From contig CAZQEN010000104.1 in NCBI GenBank assembly GCA_964591605.1, positions 1-20,849 on the forward strand: 20,849 bases of DNA. Direction: 5' to 3'. This document shows, in pieces, positions 1 through 7,238 of this stretch. The DNA is from CAYLLT01 sp964591605 (lineage in GTDB: Bacteria > Planctomycetota > Phycisphaerae > UBA1845 > PWPN01). The translations under genes were made by a program, and so were the position numbers. The stretch's first letter is position 1. Every line of letters starts with the position of its first letter. The notes under the pieces are model-generated. The model saw only the letters and a list, made by a program, of their open reading frames with translations, had not been told where the DNA came from and ran no database searches.

Positions 1-852
1 AGCGGCCTGGATGACGCCGCCAGGGTGCTGGTCAACGATCTGGACCTGAAGATCCTGGGGCCGCCAGGATCCACCACCTACCATCCATGGACTCTGAATC
101 CGGCCAGCCCCTCGACGCCGGCCGTCCGGACCGGCCGCAACCAGGTCGACAACGTCGAGCAGGTCCTCATCGATGCGCCAACCGCCGGGACTTACACCGT
201 CCGCGTCAGTCACACCGGCGGCCTCTTCACCCAGGACTACTCGCTCCTGGTCACCGCCGACACCTGCCAGCCGCCGCGATCGATCACCCACTGGCGGACC
301 GTCCGCATGCACGCTGCTCTCGGCCCTGTGCCCATCGAGCTCGACCCGGCCGCAACCGGCAATGACCTTGCGGGCCCGACCGTCGAAAGCCGCACCGGCG
401 GCATCCAGCGCATCGAAATCGCCTTCGACGGCCCGGTCACGATTGTCCAGCCCGCCGCCGTCAGCGTCAGCGGACAGACGACGAATCAGGGCGCCCTCGA
501 GCCCCCCCTCGCCTATGTGCCGACATCCGTGACCCTTGCCGCTCCGGATACCATCGCCCTGGAGTTCACCGCCGGCGCCCTCCCCGACCAGACGTGCTAC
601 ACCGTCAGTGTGGGCCCGGGAGCGATCGCCGAGGACCTCGCCGGCGACTCGGATTGCCTCATCCGCGCGCTCGTCGGCGACGCCACCCGCAGCGGCCGCA
701 TCACGCTCAGCGACGCCATCGCCGCCGTCGCCCGGATCGGCGAGCCCGCCACGTCGAACCCGGGCTTTGACATCGACCTGACCGCGGACATCACCCCGGC
801 AGACGCCCTGGTCGCCAAATCCCAGCTCGGCCGCCAGGCCTTGTGCCCGTAA
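1..852 (+). CDS. S8-type serine peptidase, C-terminal part, with dockerin-like end (5' partial)
   Basis: The reading frame is open from base 1 to a TAA at 850-852, so 283 residues of the C-terminus of a larger protein are present. Residues 9-75 (around VLVNDLDLKILGPPG and VEQVLIDAPTAGTYTVRVSH) match the jelly-roll domain that follows the catalytic domain in many secreted subtilisin-like (S8) peptidases. A beta-rich stretch, probably Ig-like, covers about 130-222. Residues 226-283 form a dockerin type I-like module with two calcium-loop segments, GDATRSGRITLSDA and DIDLTADITPADA. The catalytic Asp/His/Ser triad would lie upstream of the window, so peptidase activity is inferred. The protein is presumably exported, and the dockerin-like end may serve in surface attachment or complex formation. 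No cohesin gene is visible nearby. Confidence 0.75.
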   Translation, partial: SGLDDAARVLVNDLDLKILGPPGSTTYHPWTLNPASPSTPAVRTGRNQVDNVEQVLIDAPTAGTYTVRVSHTGGLFTQDYSLLVTADTCQPPRSITHWRTVRMHAALGPVPIELDPAATGNDLAGPTVESRTGGIQRIEIAFDGPVTIVQPAAVSVSGQTTNQGALEPPLAYVPTSVTLAAPDTIALEFTAGALPDQTCYTVSVGPGAIAEDLAGDSDCLIRALVGDATRSGRITLSDAIAAVARIGEPATSNPGFDIDLTADITPADALVAKSQLGRQALCP

Positions 853-1043
853 CACCCCTCAGCATCGTCCGTGGCAGACCCCGATTTCGGCCCGGGCCGG
901 GGCAGCCAGTCCCGTGGGCCTCCCGGAAGCCGCCGCACGGTGCTCCCCCCGGCAACTGCCTGAATCCAACCCCCCGCCGCAAGCGAACAGTCAAACGAAG
1001 AAAGATGGTGTGACCTGAACAGAGCAACTGCGAGGATCAACTC

Positions 1044-1868
1044 ATGATGGGCCATCTCACATTATCCATGACAGGCACGGTTTTGCTGCTCGTGGCCGCT
1101 GTTTCCGCGCTCGGGGCCGGCTGCGGCGAAGGGGAGAGCTCCATCCACCGCACGCCCCAGGATGCACAGGCTGACTCGTCGAGCGACGACGCCCGCCAGC
1201 AAGACGAGCCGACCCGTCCCGACTCTGCCGAGGCGACTCGGTCTGTCTACGATTCCGGAGATCAGCCCGCTTCCACCGCCAAGCCATTCCTGTTCAACGA
1301 AGCTGAGCTGCCGGAAGGTTTCCCCGCTCCCGGTCCCGTCGACCGGATCGTGATCAAGACCTATCCACCCCACCGGCTGGCGCGGGTGCGGTCTGCCGGC
1401 TCGCGGGACCAGAGCGGAATGTTCAGGCCGCTCTTCCGGCACATTCAGCGCAATGACATCGCCATGACCGCCCCAGTCCAGATGACCTACCCGGATGGCA
1501 AAGGCACCGAGGGAGAGCCGGTGAAGAAGGCCGAACAGCCCGACTCGATGGCCTTTTTCTACCGGGAGCCTGGTCTGGGCAATCCCGGCCCCGACCCCGC
1601 CGATGCCCAGGTCACCGTCGAAGATGTGCCGGTCATCACCGTGCTCTCGATTGGAGTCCGCGGCAGCTACACAAACGAGCGCATGGTCCGTGCCCGGCAG
1701 AAACTCGAGCAATGGATGGCGTCTTACCCCGGACGCGTCCGGCCGGTCGGCCCGATTCGCTTCATGGGCTACAACAGCCCCTTCGTCCCCGGTTTCCTGC
1801 GCTTCGGGGAGGTTCAGTGGCCCATAGAAGTCCTGCCGAGCGAGCATTCAGCCCACGCCATGCGATAA
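1044..1868 (+). CDS. SOUL family heme-binding lipoprotein
   Basis: This 274-residue protein has an N-terminal hydrophobic segment (about 9-25) ending in GAGC, with Cys27 as a plausible but imperfect lipobox, since glycine sits at -3. A low-complexity acidic and Ser/Asp-rich linker follows to about residue 75. The rest matches the SOUL/HBP heme-binding fold: VIKTYPPHRLARVR, then IAMTAPVQMTYP, AFFYREPG, and near the end a PFVPGFLRFGEVQWPIEVLP block. SOUL proteins bind heme or other tetrapyrroles; the exported location is inferred from the signal. GAGGA at 1033-1036 precedes the ATG at 1044 by about 7 bases, which supports this start, though ATG at 1047 or 1068 is possible. It appears to be a single-gene unit, with no heme transporter or heme biosynthesis gene beside it. 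Confidence 0.8.
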   Translation: MMGHLTLSMTGTVLLLVAAVSALGAGCGEGESSIHRTPQDAQADSSSDDARQQDEPTRPDSAEATRSVYDSGDQPASTAKPFLFNEAELPEGFPAPGPVDRIVIKTYPPHRLARVRSAGSRDQSGMFRPLFRHIQRNDIAMTAPVQMTYPDGKGTEGEPVKKAEQPDSMAFFYREPGLGNPGPDPADAQVTVEDVPVITVLSIGVRGSYTNERMVRARQKLEQWMASYPGRVRPVGPIRFMGYNSPFVPGFLRFGEVQWPIEVLPSEHSAHAMR

Positions 1869-1990
1869 CCCTCCCCCAGTCCGCGGAAGCCGGCGTATGC
1901 CGACCCGAGCCCCGCGCTTCAAGCCGCCCCATACCCGACGCGCTGACCGAGTCCCCAAAGCGCCAAGCCCGCCCCTGACAGCATCCCGTC

Positions 1991-2030
1991 TTGACGACTC
2001 ACCCCGTTCTGATACGCTTGCCGATACAAT
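1991..2030 (+). promoter_or_regulatory. Possible promoter upstream of the TPR lipoprotein gene
   Basis: TACAAT at 2025-2030 is a good -10 candidate 54 bases before the chosen ATG. TTGACG at 1991-1996 looks like a -35 box but is 28 bases away, too far for a standard sigma-70 spacer, and the 17-base position (2002-2007) has no match. The -10 may work alone or be chance. Confidence 0.25.
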
Positions 2031-2068
2031 ATCCGTCAGCATTGAGTGAGGGAGCGGACCAGACTCGC

Positions 2069-2074
2069 AGGAGG
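2069..2074 (+). promoter_or_regulatory. Shine-Dalgarno site that sets the start of the TPR lipoprotein
   Basis: AGGAGG lies nine bases before the ATG at 2084. It favours that codon over the TTG at 1991, which opens the longer reading frame but would put 31 charged residues ahead of the signal sequence. Confidence 0.75.
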
Positions 2075-2083
2075 CGTACACAC

Positions 2084-3280
2084 ATGCGTCGGTGGACACG
2101 GACGGCACGGATCGCAGCGGTGGTGGCAACCGGTCTTTTTTTATGGGGCGCAAGCACGGCCTGTGAGACCGACGCCTGGACGGATGACAGACGCGTCGAG
2201 GTCCCCCCGGACCAGACGGGCCCCGCCGGCGCCGGCGAGCTCCCCAACGCTCCCGTCGGACAGCGCACCGAGGCCGACCTGGTCGGCGAGCTGATCCTCC
2301 ACCGGGCCATGTACGCCCGCTATCTGCGCGTCCTGGCCACCTACTACAGCGAACGCGGGTACGAGAACAAGGCCTCCTGGGCCCGGGCCGAGCTGCGCGA
2401 CCTGTCGGGCGTCCGGCCGTACCGATACCTCTCCGAGGGCGGCGCCGCCACGACTTCCTTGGAGAATCCGCCGGAGGTCGAGTTGCAGACCATCACCGTC
2501 GCCAACCGCGAGGAGGTCGACCTCGTCGAGGAGATGATGCTCCATCGCTCCATGTACGCCCGCTACCTCGGCGTGCTGATCAGCTACTACAGCGAGCAGG
2601 GCCATGAGAACCAGGCCAACCGCGCCCGCAGCGAGTTCAACGACCTGCGCCGGGTCAAGCAGTACCGCTACATCATCGAAACCGAGGCCCCCGCCGCCCC
2701 CCTCCGACCGCTCGAATCCATCGCCGAGGCCGACCGCCTCTTCCAGCGCGGCCAGGAGCTCATGCACAAGGGCGGCCACAACGTCATCGTCTGGTATCAC
2801 GCCGGCACCATGAAGGAGGCCCTCAGCACGTTCAAGGAGCTCGTCGAGAAGTATCCCACCAGCGACAAGGTCGACGACGCCGCCTACTTCATCGCCGAGA
2901 TCCACAAGGAATACAACCAGGAACGCGACAACGAGATCGCCATCGAGTGGTATCAGAAGGCCATCGCCTGGAACCCCGGCCTGGACTACCCGGCCTGGTC
3001 CCACGTCGCCCACATCTATGACTTCCGCATGCATGACCGCGAGAAGGCCCTCGAGTGGTACCAGAAGGTTCTCGACAATGAGACGGGCAAGACCGGCTGG
3101 CGGTTCTGGAAGAACATCGACGTGGCCAACAAGCGCATCGCGGAATTGACGCCGGAGCGGACGCGCCATGCCCCCGCCGAGGGCATCGCCCAGGACGCCG
3201 GGCCGGCCCCGTCGGCCCCGCCCGCTTCAGAGGGCGGCAGCGGCGCGGAAGCCAGCCCCTCCGCCCCCCCCGCGCCGTAG
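2084..3280 (+). CDS. TPR-containing lipoprotein with a duplicated 54-residue module
   Basis: The predicted product has 398 residues. MRRWTRTARI and a hydrophobic stretch ending GASTAC give a lipoprotein-type signal. Residues 63-116 and 144-197 are two copies of one module, 33 of 54 positions identical, sharing DLV, LHR, MYARYL, YYSE, EN and a final YRY; a 27-residue linker separates them. After residue 200 come TPR-like helical pairs (ADRLFQRGQELMHKGGHN, ALSTFKELVEKYPTSDKVDD, AIEWYQKAIAWNP, ALEWYQKVLDN), as in envelope assembly factors of the BamD/YbgF type. The tail from about residue 360 is rich in Pro, Ala and Ser. TPRs usually mediate protein contacts; the actual role is unknown. The short module does not match a family I can name. 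The start is fixed by AGGAGG at 2069-2074. Confidence 0.75.
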   Translation: MRRWTRTARIAAVVATGLFLWGASTACETDAWTDDRRVEVPPDQTGPAGAGELPNAPVGQRTEADLVGELILHRAMYARYLRVLATYYSERGYENKASWARAELRDLSGVRPYRYLSEGGAATTSLENPPEVELQTITVANREEVDLVEEMMLHRSMYARYLGVLISYYSEQGHENQANRARSEFNDLRRVKQYRYIIETEAPAAPLRPLESIAEADRLFQRGQELMHKGGHNVIVWYHAGTMKEALSTFKELVEKYPTSDKVDDAAYFIAEIHKEYNQERDNEIAIEWYQKAIAWNPGLDYPAWSHVAHIYDFRMHDREKALEWYQKVLDNETGKTGWRFWKNIDVANKRIAELTPERTRHAPAEGIAQDAGPAPSAPPASEGGSGAEASPSAPPAP

Positions 3281-3418
3281 CGCCGGGCCTCTGTGCACGG
3301 CGGTGGCGCGGCCACCCCCCGTGACGGCCGGGCCCGCTGAAAGCGAACTGCACCTCACGCGACGACGGCCCCACGTGCGCCGCTGCTCCGTGGACAGTCG
3401 AACCCGCATCGCCCCCGC

Positions 3419-3889
3419 ATGAGAACCGCCTTCATCACGCTCGCCGTCACCGTCACCCTGCTCATGATCGCCGCCGCCGTCCTCGGCGCGCAGGTCGAGG
3501 GCGACCGATGGTTCGTCCAGCACTTCGCCCTCGGCCTGATGACCACCCTCTTCACCTGCCTGTGCCACTGCATCGTCCTCGCCTACTTCATGGCCACCGG
3601 CAAGATGATCCGCCTGGCCTTCGAGGATGCGGCCCTGAACCTGCCCCACGTCCAGTCCGCCCAGCGGCTTAAATCGAAGGCCTACGCCGTCCTCATGCCG
3701 GCCATCGCCTTCGCCCTGCTCGCCGCCGTCACCGGCGCCTGGGCCACCATCGAGCCCGCCCGCGCCCCAGCCCACCTGGTCCTCGTCCTCCTCTCGATCC
3801 TGGCCCAGCTCGCCGCCTTCTACCGGGAATACACCCTCATCGACGCCAACGCCCGCCTCATGGACGACGTCTTCCCCCCTCACCCATAG
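3419..3889 (+). CDS. Small four-helix membrane protein with an intramembrane CLCHC motif
   Basis: The product has 156 residues with hydrophobic segments at about 5-24, 36-58, 88-109 and 118-135, so a four-helix inner-membrane protein is likely. Helix 2 contains C47-L-C49-H50-C51 followed by YFMATGK at 57-62. I recall a family of uncharacterised bacterial membrane proteins with a comparable helix 2 (a serine/histidine stretch followed by YF-x-GTGK), but I cannot name it. A polar segment (63-87) links helices 2 and 3. No Shine-Dalgarno sequence precedes ATG 3419, so the start is less certain than the frame. It lies 138 bases after the TPR lipoprotein gene and could be cotranscribed. No function is assigned. 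Confidence 0.65.
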   Translation: MRTAFITLAVTVTLLMIAAAVLGAQVEGDRWFVQHFALGLMTTLFTCLCHCIVLAYFMATGKMIRLAFEDAALNLPHVQSAQRLKSKAYAVLMPAIAFALLAAVTGAWATIEPARAPAHLVLVLLSILAQLAAFYREYTLIDANARLMDDVFPPHP

Positions 3890-3948
3890 CGCCCGCATCG
3901 CCCGTCGAAGACCCCCGTAGCGGTCGAGAGGTTTATGCCACCCATTTC

Positions 3949-4016
3949 ACACCCTGACACTCCCCACACCCTGACACTCCCCACACCCTGACACCCCCCG
4001 CACCCTGGCACCCCCC
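3949..4016. repeat. Tandem repeat, four units of 17 bases
   Basis: The unit ACACCCTGACACTCCCC occurs exactly at 3949-3965 and 3966-3982, with one change at 3983-3999 and three changes at 4000-4016; a fifth unit breaks off after a few bases. The arrangement is head to tail without spacers, so this is a minisatellite and not a CRISPR array. Confidence 0.9.
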
Positions 4017-4084
4017 GCACCGCCAACCACCCATCACCACGTACCTCTCGCCCAGCATCCCAGCCACGGAGCGGCGCAAGCAGG

Positions 4085-4216
4085 TAGCCCGGGGCGCCGG
4101 CCCTGCGGACCGTCGGCACCACGCATTCAAGCCCCGGCAGGGGCGAAAGAGGGTAGCCCAGGGCGCCAGCCCTGGGAACAGCGCCCCCCCACCCCCAGCC
4201 CCGGCAGGGGCGACAG
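4085..4216. repeat. Two copies of a dispersed palindromic element
   Basis: Copy A (4085-4149) and copy B (4154-4216) share the same two blocks in the same order. The first is TAGCCC followed by a GGGCGCC-centred palindrome; the second is AGCCCCGGCAGGGGCGA, which folds as GCCCC/GGGGC. In copy B the first block forms a hairpin with CCCAGGGC and GCCCTGGG arms. The style fits extragenic palindromes that I recall as common in Planctomycetota genomes. Confidence 0.65.
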
Positions 4217-4272
4217 AGAGCACCGTCCGCGCCGGCGTGGTCACACCGGCCGCGCGATCCGTCCGCGTGCAT

Positions 4273-4674
4273 TCATGCGGCACGCGTCCCGTTCACTTGC
4301 AGCAGATTCCTCAGCACCCGCCCATCGACCTCCCGCCTCCGGGCGGCCAGCGCGTGCCCGTCGGGCAGCGTCTGCCCCGCACCCGCCTCCGTCCTCACCT
4401 CGGCCCAGTCCTTCTGCCATCCCCCTTCGGGATCGGTGGCGGCGTAGGCGGCCAGGACGGCGCGGTCGAGGTGGGCGAGTTCGAGCCAGGTGGGGCGCTG
4501 GTTGTACAGGTTCGTGAGCGTGCTACTCCCGAGGAGGGGAAGCTTCTCGACTTCGCGGGGTTTGGTGCCGCGGGCCGTCCGCCACGGAGGGCGGACGCAA
4601 CACACCGCGCGCTCGGGAAGCTCGACGCGCGACCACTGGGCGATGAACTGCTGCGGCGTCAGTCCCTCAGACAT
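4273..4674 (-). pseudogene. Internally deleted remnant of a type IIL (MmeI-like) restriction-modification gene
   Basis: The frame encodes 133 residues. Residues 5-23 (LTPQQFIAQWSRVELPERA) look like the extreme N-terminus of large fused methyltransferase-endonucleases of the MmeI/type IIL kind. From about 50 on (SSTLTNLYNQRPTWLEL, then AVLAAYAATDPEGGW and RVLRNLLQVNGTRAA) it looks like their extreme C-terminus. Full-length relatives have roughly 900 or more residues, so the nuclease domain, the SAM-binding motifs and the catalytic N/DPPY motif are all missing. Residues 24-49 are an unaligned junction. The frame is intact from ATG to stop, so a short protein could be made, but it could not methylate or cut DNA. 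Repeat-bearing spacers flank it on both sides. The family link is recalled from motif memory and not from a search. Confidence 0.5.
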
Positions 4675-4974
4675 GCCCGCGGATTGTTCCTGAACCGCCC
4701 GGAGGTGTCAAAACCCCCCAACCCAATCCCATATCCCACTCTTCCGAAGGCGGATCACTCCCTCGCGTTTCAGAGCATGTGCGCGAAGCGGTCAAATCAG
4801 CAGAGCCCCGACCGTCAGGGAGCGGGTTCTTCAGCCTGATCGCAGCGCGCTTCCTCACGGGCGCGGCTCTGATCAGGCCCCTTAACCACCCTCTCACTTC
4901 TCACGTCTCCCCCTCTCCTGCGGCACCGGCAACTCGCGTTTGCCGCCCGCCAGCGATACGGTTAAAACAAGGCC
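4675..4974. other. Intergenic spacer with a dispersed inverted repeat
   Basis: No gene is seen. The spacer holds the inverted repeat at 4801-4871 and, at about 4891-4912, a CTCACTTCTCACGTCTCC stretch that is the reverse-complement relative of the GTGAGAC repeat at 17704-17731. The promoter of the sugar isomerase gene should be here, but no clear -35/-10 pair was found. Confidence 0.5.
4801..4871. repeat. Dispersed imperfect inverted repeat (PLPDGRGS-type element)
   Basis: The left arm (4801-4824) and right arm (4848-4871) are 24 bases each and pair at 20 positions, around a 23-base centre. Translated in the reverse direction the left arm reads PLPDGRGS, a peptide I recall recurring in spurious ORFs from Planctomycetota, Verrucomicrobiota and Acidobacteriota because of a common extragenic repeat. 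It may act as a cruciform or a REP-like element. Confidence 0.65.
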
Positions 4975-5829
4975 ATGAGTGCAAGCCCCATCAAGCTGGC
5001 GACGTGCAACGAGCTCTGGCGCGACGTGCCCATCGAAGAGATCTTCCGGCGGGCAGCCGCCATCGGTTATGCCGGCGTCGAGATCGCCCCGTTCACCCTC
5101 GCCCGCGACGTCCGCGGGATCACCGCCGCCCGGCGCAGGGAGATCGCCCGGGCCGCCGCCGATGCCGGCGTCGAGATCGTCGGCCTCCACTGGCTGTTCG
5201 TCTCGCCCGAGGGCCTGCACCTCACGACCCCCGACCCCTCGGTCCGCCAGCAGTCGGCCGAGTACCTCAAGGCCCTCGTCCACTTCTGCGGCGACCTGGG
5301 CGGCCACGTCATGGTCTTCGGCTCGCCCAAACAGCGCAGCCTCGTCCCCCCCACGACCCGCGACCAGGCATGGGAGCGGGCCAGGGAGGTCTTCGCCGCC
5401 TGCGGACACGCCTGCCGCGAACGGGGTGTCACGCTGACCATCGAGGCCCTCACCCCGAAGGAAACCGACTTCATCAACACCCTCGACGAGTCCGCCCGCA
5501 TGGCCGACGAGATCAGCCACCCCAACATTGACGTGATGATCGACCTGAAGGCCATGTCCGCCATGCCCGACGGCATCGTCGGCACCACCCGGCGCTTCGG
5601 CGCACGCGCCAGGCATGTCCATGCCAACCAGCCCAGCGGCAAGGGCGTGGGCATGCCGCCCGCCGAGGGCGACCCTCCCCCGCCCGACCTGCCCGCCGTC
5701 CTGGGCACCCTCCTGGAGTGCGGCTACCGCGGCTGGGTCTCCTGCGAGCCGTTCGATTACAATCCCGATCCGGATACGGTGGCGCGCGAGGGGATCAAGG
5801 CCCTCCGCGCCGCCATGCCCGCACGCTGA
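4975..5829 (+). CDS. Sugar phosphate isomerase/epimerase (TIM barrel, AP endonuclease 2 superfamily)
   Basis: The 284-residue length is normal for this family. The N-terminus (KLATCNELWRDVPIEEIF then IGYAGVEIAPF) is a typical first beta/alpha unit, and GLHWLFVSPEGLHLT follows at about 78. Likely metal ligands are Glu157 (TIEALTP), Asp190 (VMIDLKAM), His214/His216 (RHVHANQP) and Glu258 (VSCEPFDY). Family members interconvert keto-sugars or their phosphates using a divalent metal in the cytoplasm; the exact substrate cannot be read from the sequence. No strong Shine-Dalgarno sequence is seen before ATG 4975, though the frame and N-terminus fit. The stop is 74 bases before the DUF6807 gene, suggesting a two-gene transcript for breakdown of an unusual sugar or glycoside. 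Confidence 0.85.
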   Translation: MSASPIKLATCNELWRDVPIEEIFRRAAAIGYAGVEIAPFTLARDVRGITAARRREIARAAADAGVEIVGLHWLFVSPEGLHLTTPDPSVRQQSAEYLKALVHFCGDLGGHVMVFGSPKQRSLVPPTTRDQAWERAREVFAACGHACRERGVTLTIEALTPKETDFINTLDESARMADEISHPNIDVMIDLKAMSAMPDGIVGTTRRFGARARHVHANQPSGKGVGMPPAEGDPPPPDLPAVLGTLLECGYRGWVSCEPFDYNPDPDTVAREGIKALRAAMPAR

Positions 5830-5903
5830 AAGACCGCCGCAGCAGCCGTTGCGATCTTCGGGTGCCGGTCGTTCCCGTTTCTCCTGCGACACGAGGTGTT
5901 CAC

Positions 5904-7157
5904 GTGAAGTACCTGCCTTATCCGACCGCGATCATGGCCTTCATCTGCCTGCTCACACCGGCCGGTGGCCAGGAGTCCGGCCCGGCCGGGTCTGCCCTGA
6001 CGCCGCTGTGCTGGAAACCGGCCCAGCCCGCTGCGCCCGGTAAGGCTTGCCTGCTCGCATGGCCCGATGGCCAGTCCGTCGTCGCCCAGGCCGACGATCA
6101 GGGCCGTCTCTGGTGGCTCGGCGCCGCTGGCGGGCCGGCGGGCGAGCCCCAGGTCCGCGAGAATCCCGACGCTACCGTCCACGTCAAGGTCGAGCGCGTC
6201 GGCGACGATCAGATCGCCGTTTTGATCGACGGCCAGCCCTTCACGATGTTCAGCTTCAAGAAGGATGAGCCGCGGCCCTACCTCTACCCGGTGATCGGCC
6301 CGACGGGTGACCCGGTCACCCGCGACTGGCCCATGAAGGACAACCCCGCCGAAAAGGAGCGCAAGCAGCAGGATCACCCGCATCATCGCTCCCTCTGGAC
6401 AGCCCACGGCGACGTCCGCACCCCCGAGCACGCCGACAAGGGCACCGACTACTGGGCCACCGATCAGACTCGGGAAATCGAGGGCCAGCGCAAGGCCGTC
6501 TACCGGGGCGGCAATGCCGGCCAGCAGCTCGTGACGAAAATCGTCCGCACCGTCAGCGGGCCGGTCTTCGGTCTCATCGAGGCCGAGGTCGACTGGGTCA
6601 CCAGCGAAGGCAAACGCGAGCTGTCCGACACGCGGACCTACCGCTTCTTCCGCGGCACCGACGCCCAGCGGGTCATCGACTACCAGCTCGTCCTCCACTT
6701 TCCGGAGTCGGATGTGACGTTCGCCGACACGAAGGAAGGCGGCCTGATCGCCACCCGCATTCCACCCTCCCTGACCGAGAAGCCCGGCGAAGGGCACATG
6801 GTCAACTCGAAGGGCGGCAAGGGCGGCGAGCAGTGCTGGGGCCAGCCGGCCGACTGGTGCGACTACGTCGGCCCGGTCAATGGCAAGACGCTGGGGATCG
6901 CCATCTTCGACGCGCCGTCCAACTTCCGCCATCCCACCCGCTGGCACATCCGCGACTACGGCCTGTACACGGCCAACCCGTTCATGGCCCGCTCGGTCGA
7001 CAAGAAGAACGAGGACAGCTCCCACACCTGGCAAAAGGGCGAGAGCCAGACGTTCCACTACCGCCTGATCATCCACAAGGGCGACACGGCCCAGGCCCGG
7101 ATCGCTGAGCAGTATGCGACATACGCCGGCACCTTCGGGGGGCCTGAAAAGAAGTAA
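5904..7157 (+). CDS. Secreted DUF6807 (PmoA-like) protein
   Basis: The 417-residue product begins with a signal peptide (MKYLPYPTAIMAFICLLTPAGG). The DUF6807 hallmarks are present: R124-P-Y followed by LYPVIGPTGDPVTRDWP, then D157-HPHH-RSLWTAHGDV, DYWATDQT, and a late FNYR-like FHYRLIIHKG segment. The family was once annotated as methane oxygenase PmoA but is unrelated to methane monooxygenase and common in Planctomycetota next to sugar-catabolic genes. Its role is unproven; a carbohydrate-active or sugar-derivative-binding function is inferred. The GTG at 5904 is chosen over upstream frame extension because GAGGTG at 5895-5900 precedes it and the signal peptide begins there; ATG 5934 is an alternative. 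Confidence 0.8.
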   Translation: MKYLPYPTAIMAFICLLTPAGGQESGPAGSALTPLCWKPAQPAAPGKACLLAWPDGQSVVAQADDQGRLWWLGAAGGPAGEPQVRENPDATVHVKVERVGDDQIAVLIDGQPFTMFSFKKDEPRPYLYPVIGPTGDPVTRDWPMKDNPAEKERKQQDHPHHRSLWTAHGDVRTPEHADKGTDYWATDQTREIEGQRKAVYRGGNAGQQLVTKIVRTVSGPVFGLIEAEVDWVTSEGKRELSDTRTYRFFRGTDAQRVIDYQLVLHFPESDVTFADTKEGGLIATRIPPSLTEKPGEGHMVNSKGGKGGEQCWGQPADWCDYVGPVNGKTLGIAIFDAPSNFRHPTRWHIRDYGLYTANPFMARSVDKKNEDSSHTWQKGESQTFHYRLIIHKGDTAQARIAEQYATYAGTFGGPEKK

Positions 7158-7195
7158 AAGGGTCTAAAACGACAGAGGAGATGATGTCCGTACGG

Positions 7196-7210
7196 CCGGC
7201 GCGCCGCCGG
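7196..7210. terminator. Weak hairpin between convergent genes
   Basis: CCGGCG and CGCCGG arms enclose a three-base loop in the short gap between the convergent DUF6807 gene and the 66-residue gene. Neither side carries a T-run, so termination is only a suggestion. Confidence 0.2.
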
Positions 7211-7238
7211 GTGGGTGTGAGTGCGCCCGTCCGGCATC

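Larger units (their letters stand above)
3890..4272. other. Repeat-rich intergenic spacer
   Basis: No convincing gene is seen in these 383 bases. They contain a 17-base tandem repeat (3949-4016) and two copies of a palindromic element (4085-4216). The minus-strand frames that cross it are low complexity (Trp, Gly and Cys from the repeats) and are not credible proteins. Confidence 0.7.

Noticed and set aside
2141..3169. A 342-codon minus-strand frame
   Set aside because: It mirrors the TPR lipoprotein; its Val/Leu/Asp/Gly-rich content is a shadow of the GC-rich coding strand.
3949..4016. A CRISPR array
   Set aside because: Units are only 17 bases, run head to tail without spacers, and no cas gene is present.
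3880..4283. Minus-strand proteins of 116-130 residues
   Set aside because: They are translations of the tandem repeat and palindromes, with Gly/Trp/Cys low complexity.
5757..7076. A 439-codon open frame on the minus strand
   Set aside because: It is antisense to the DUF6807 gene, which has a signal peptide, ribosome site and family motifs.
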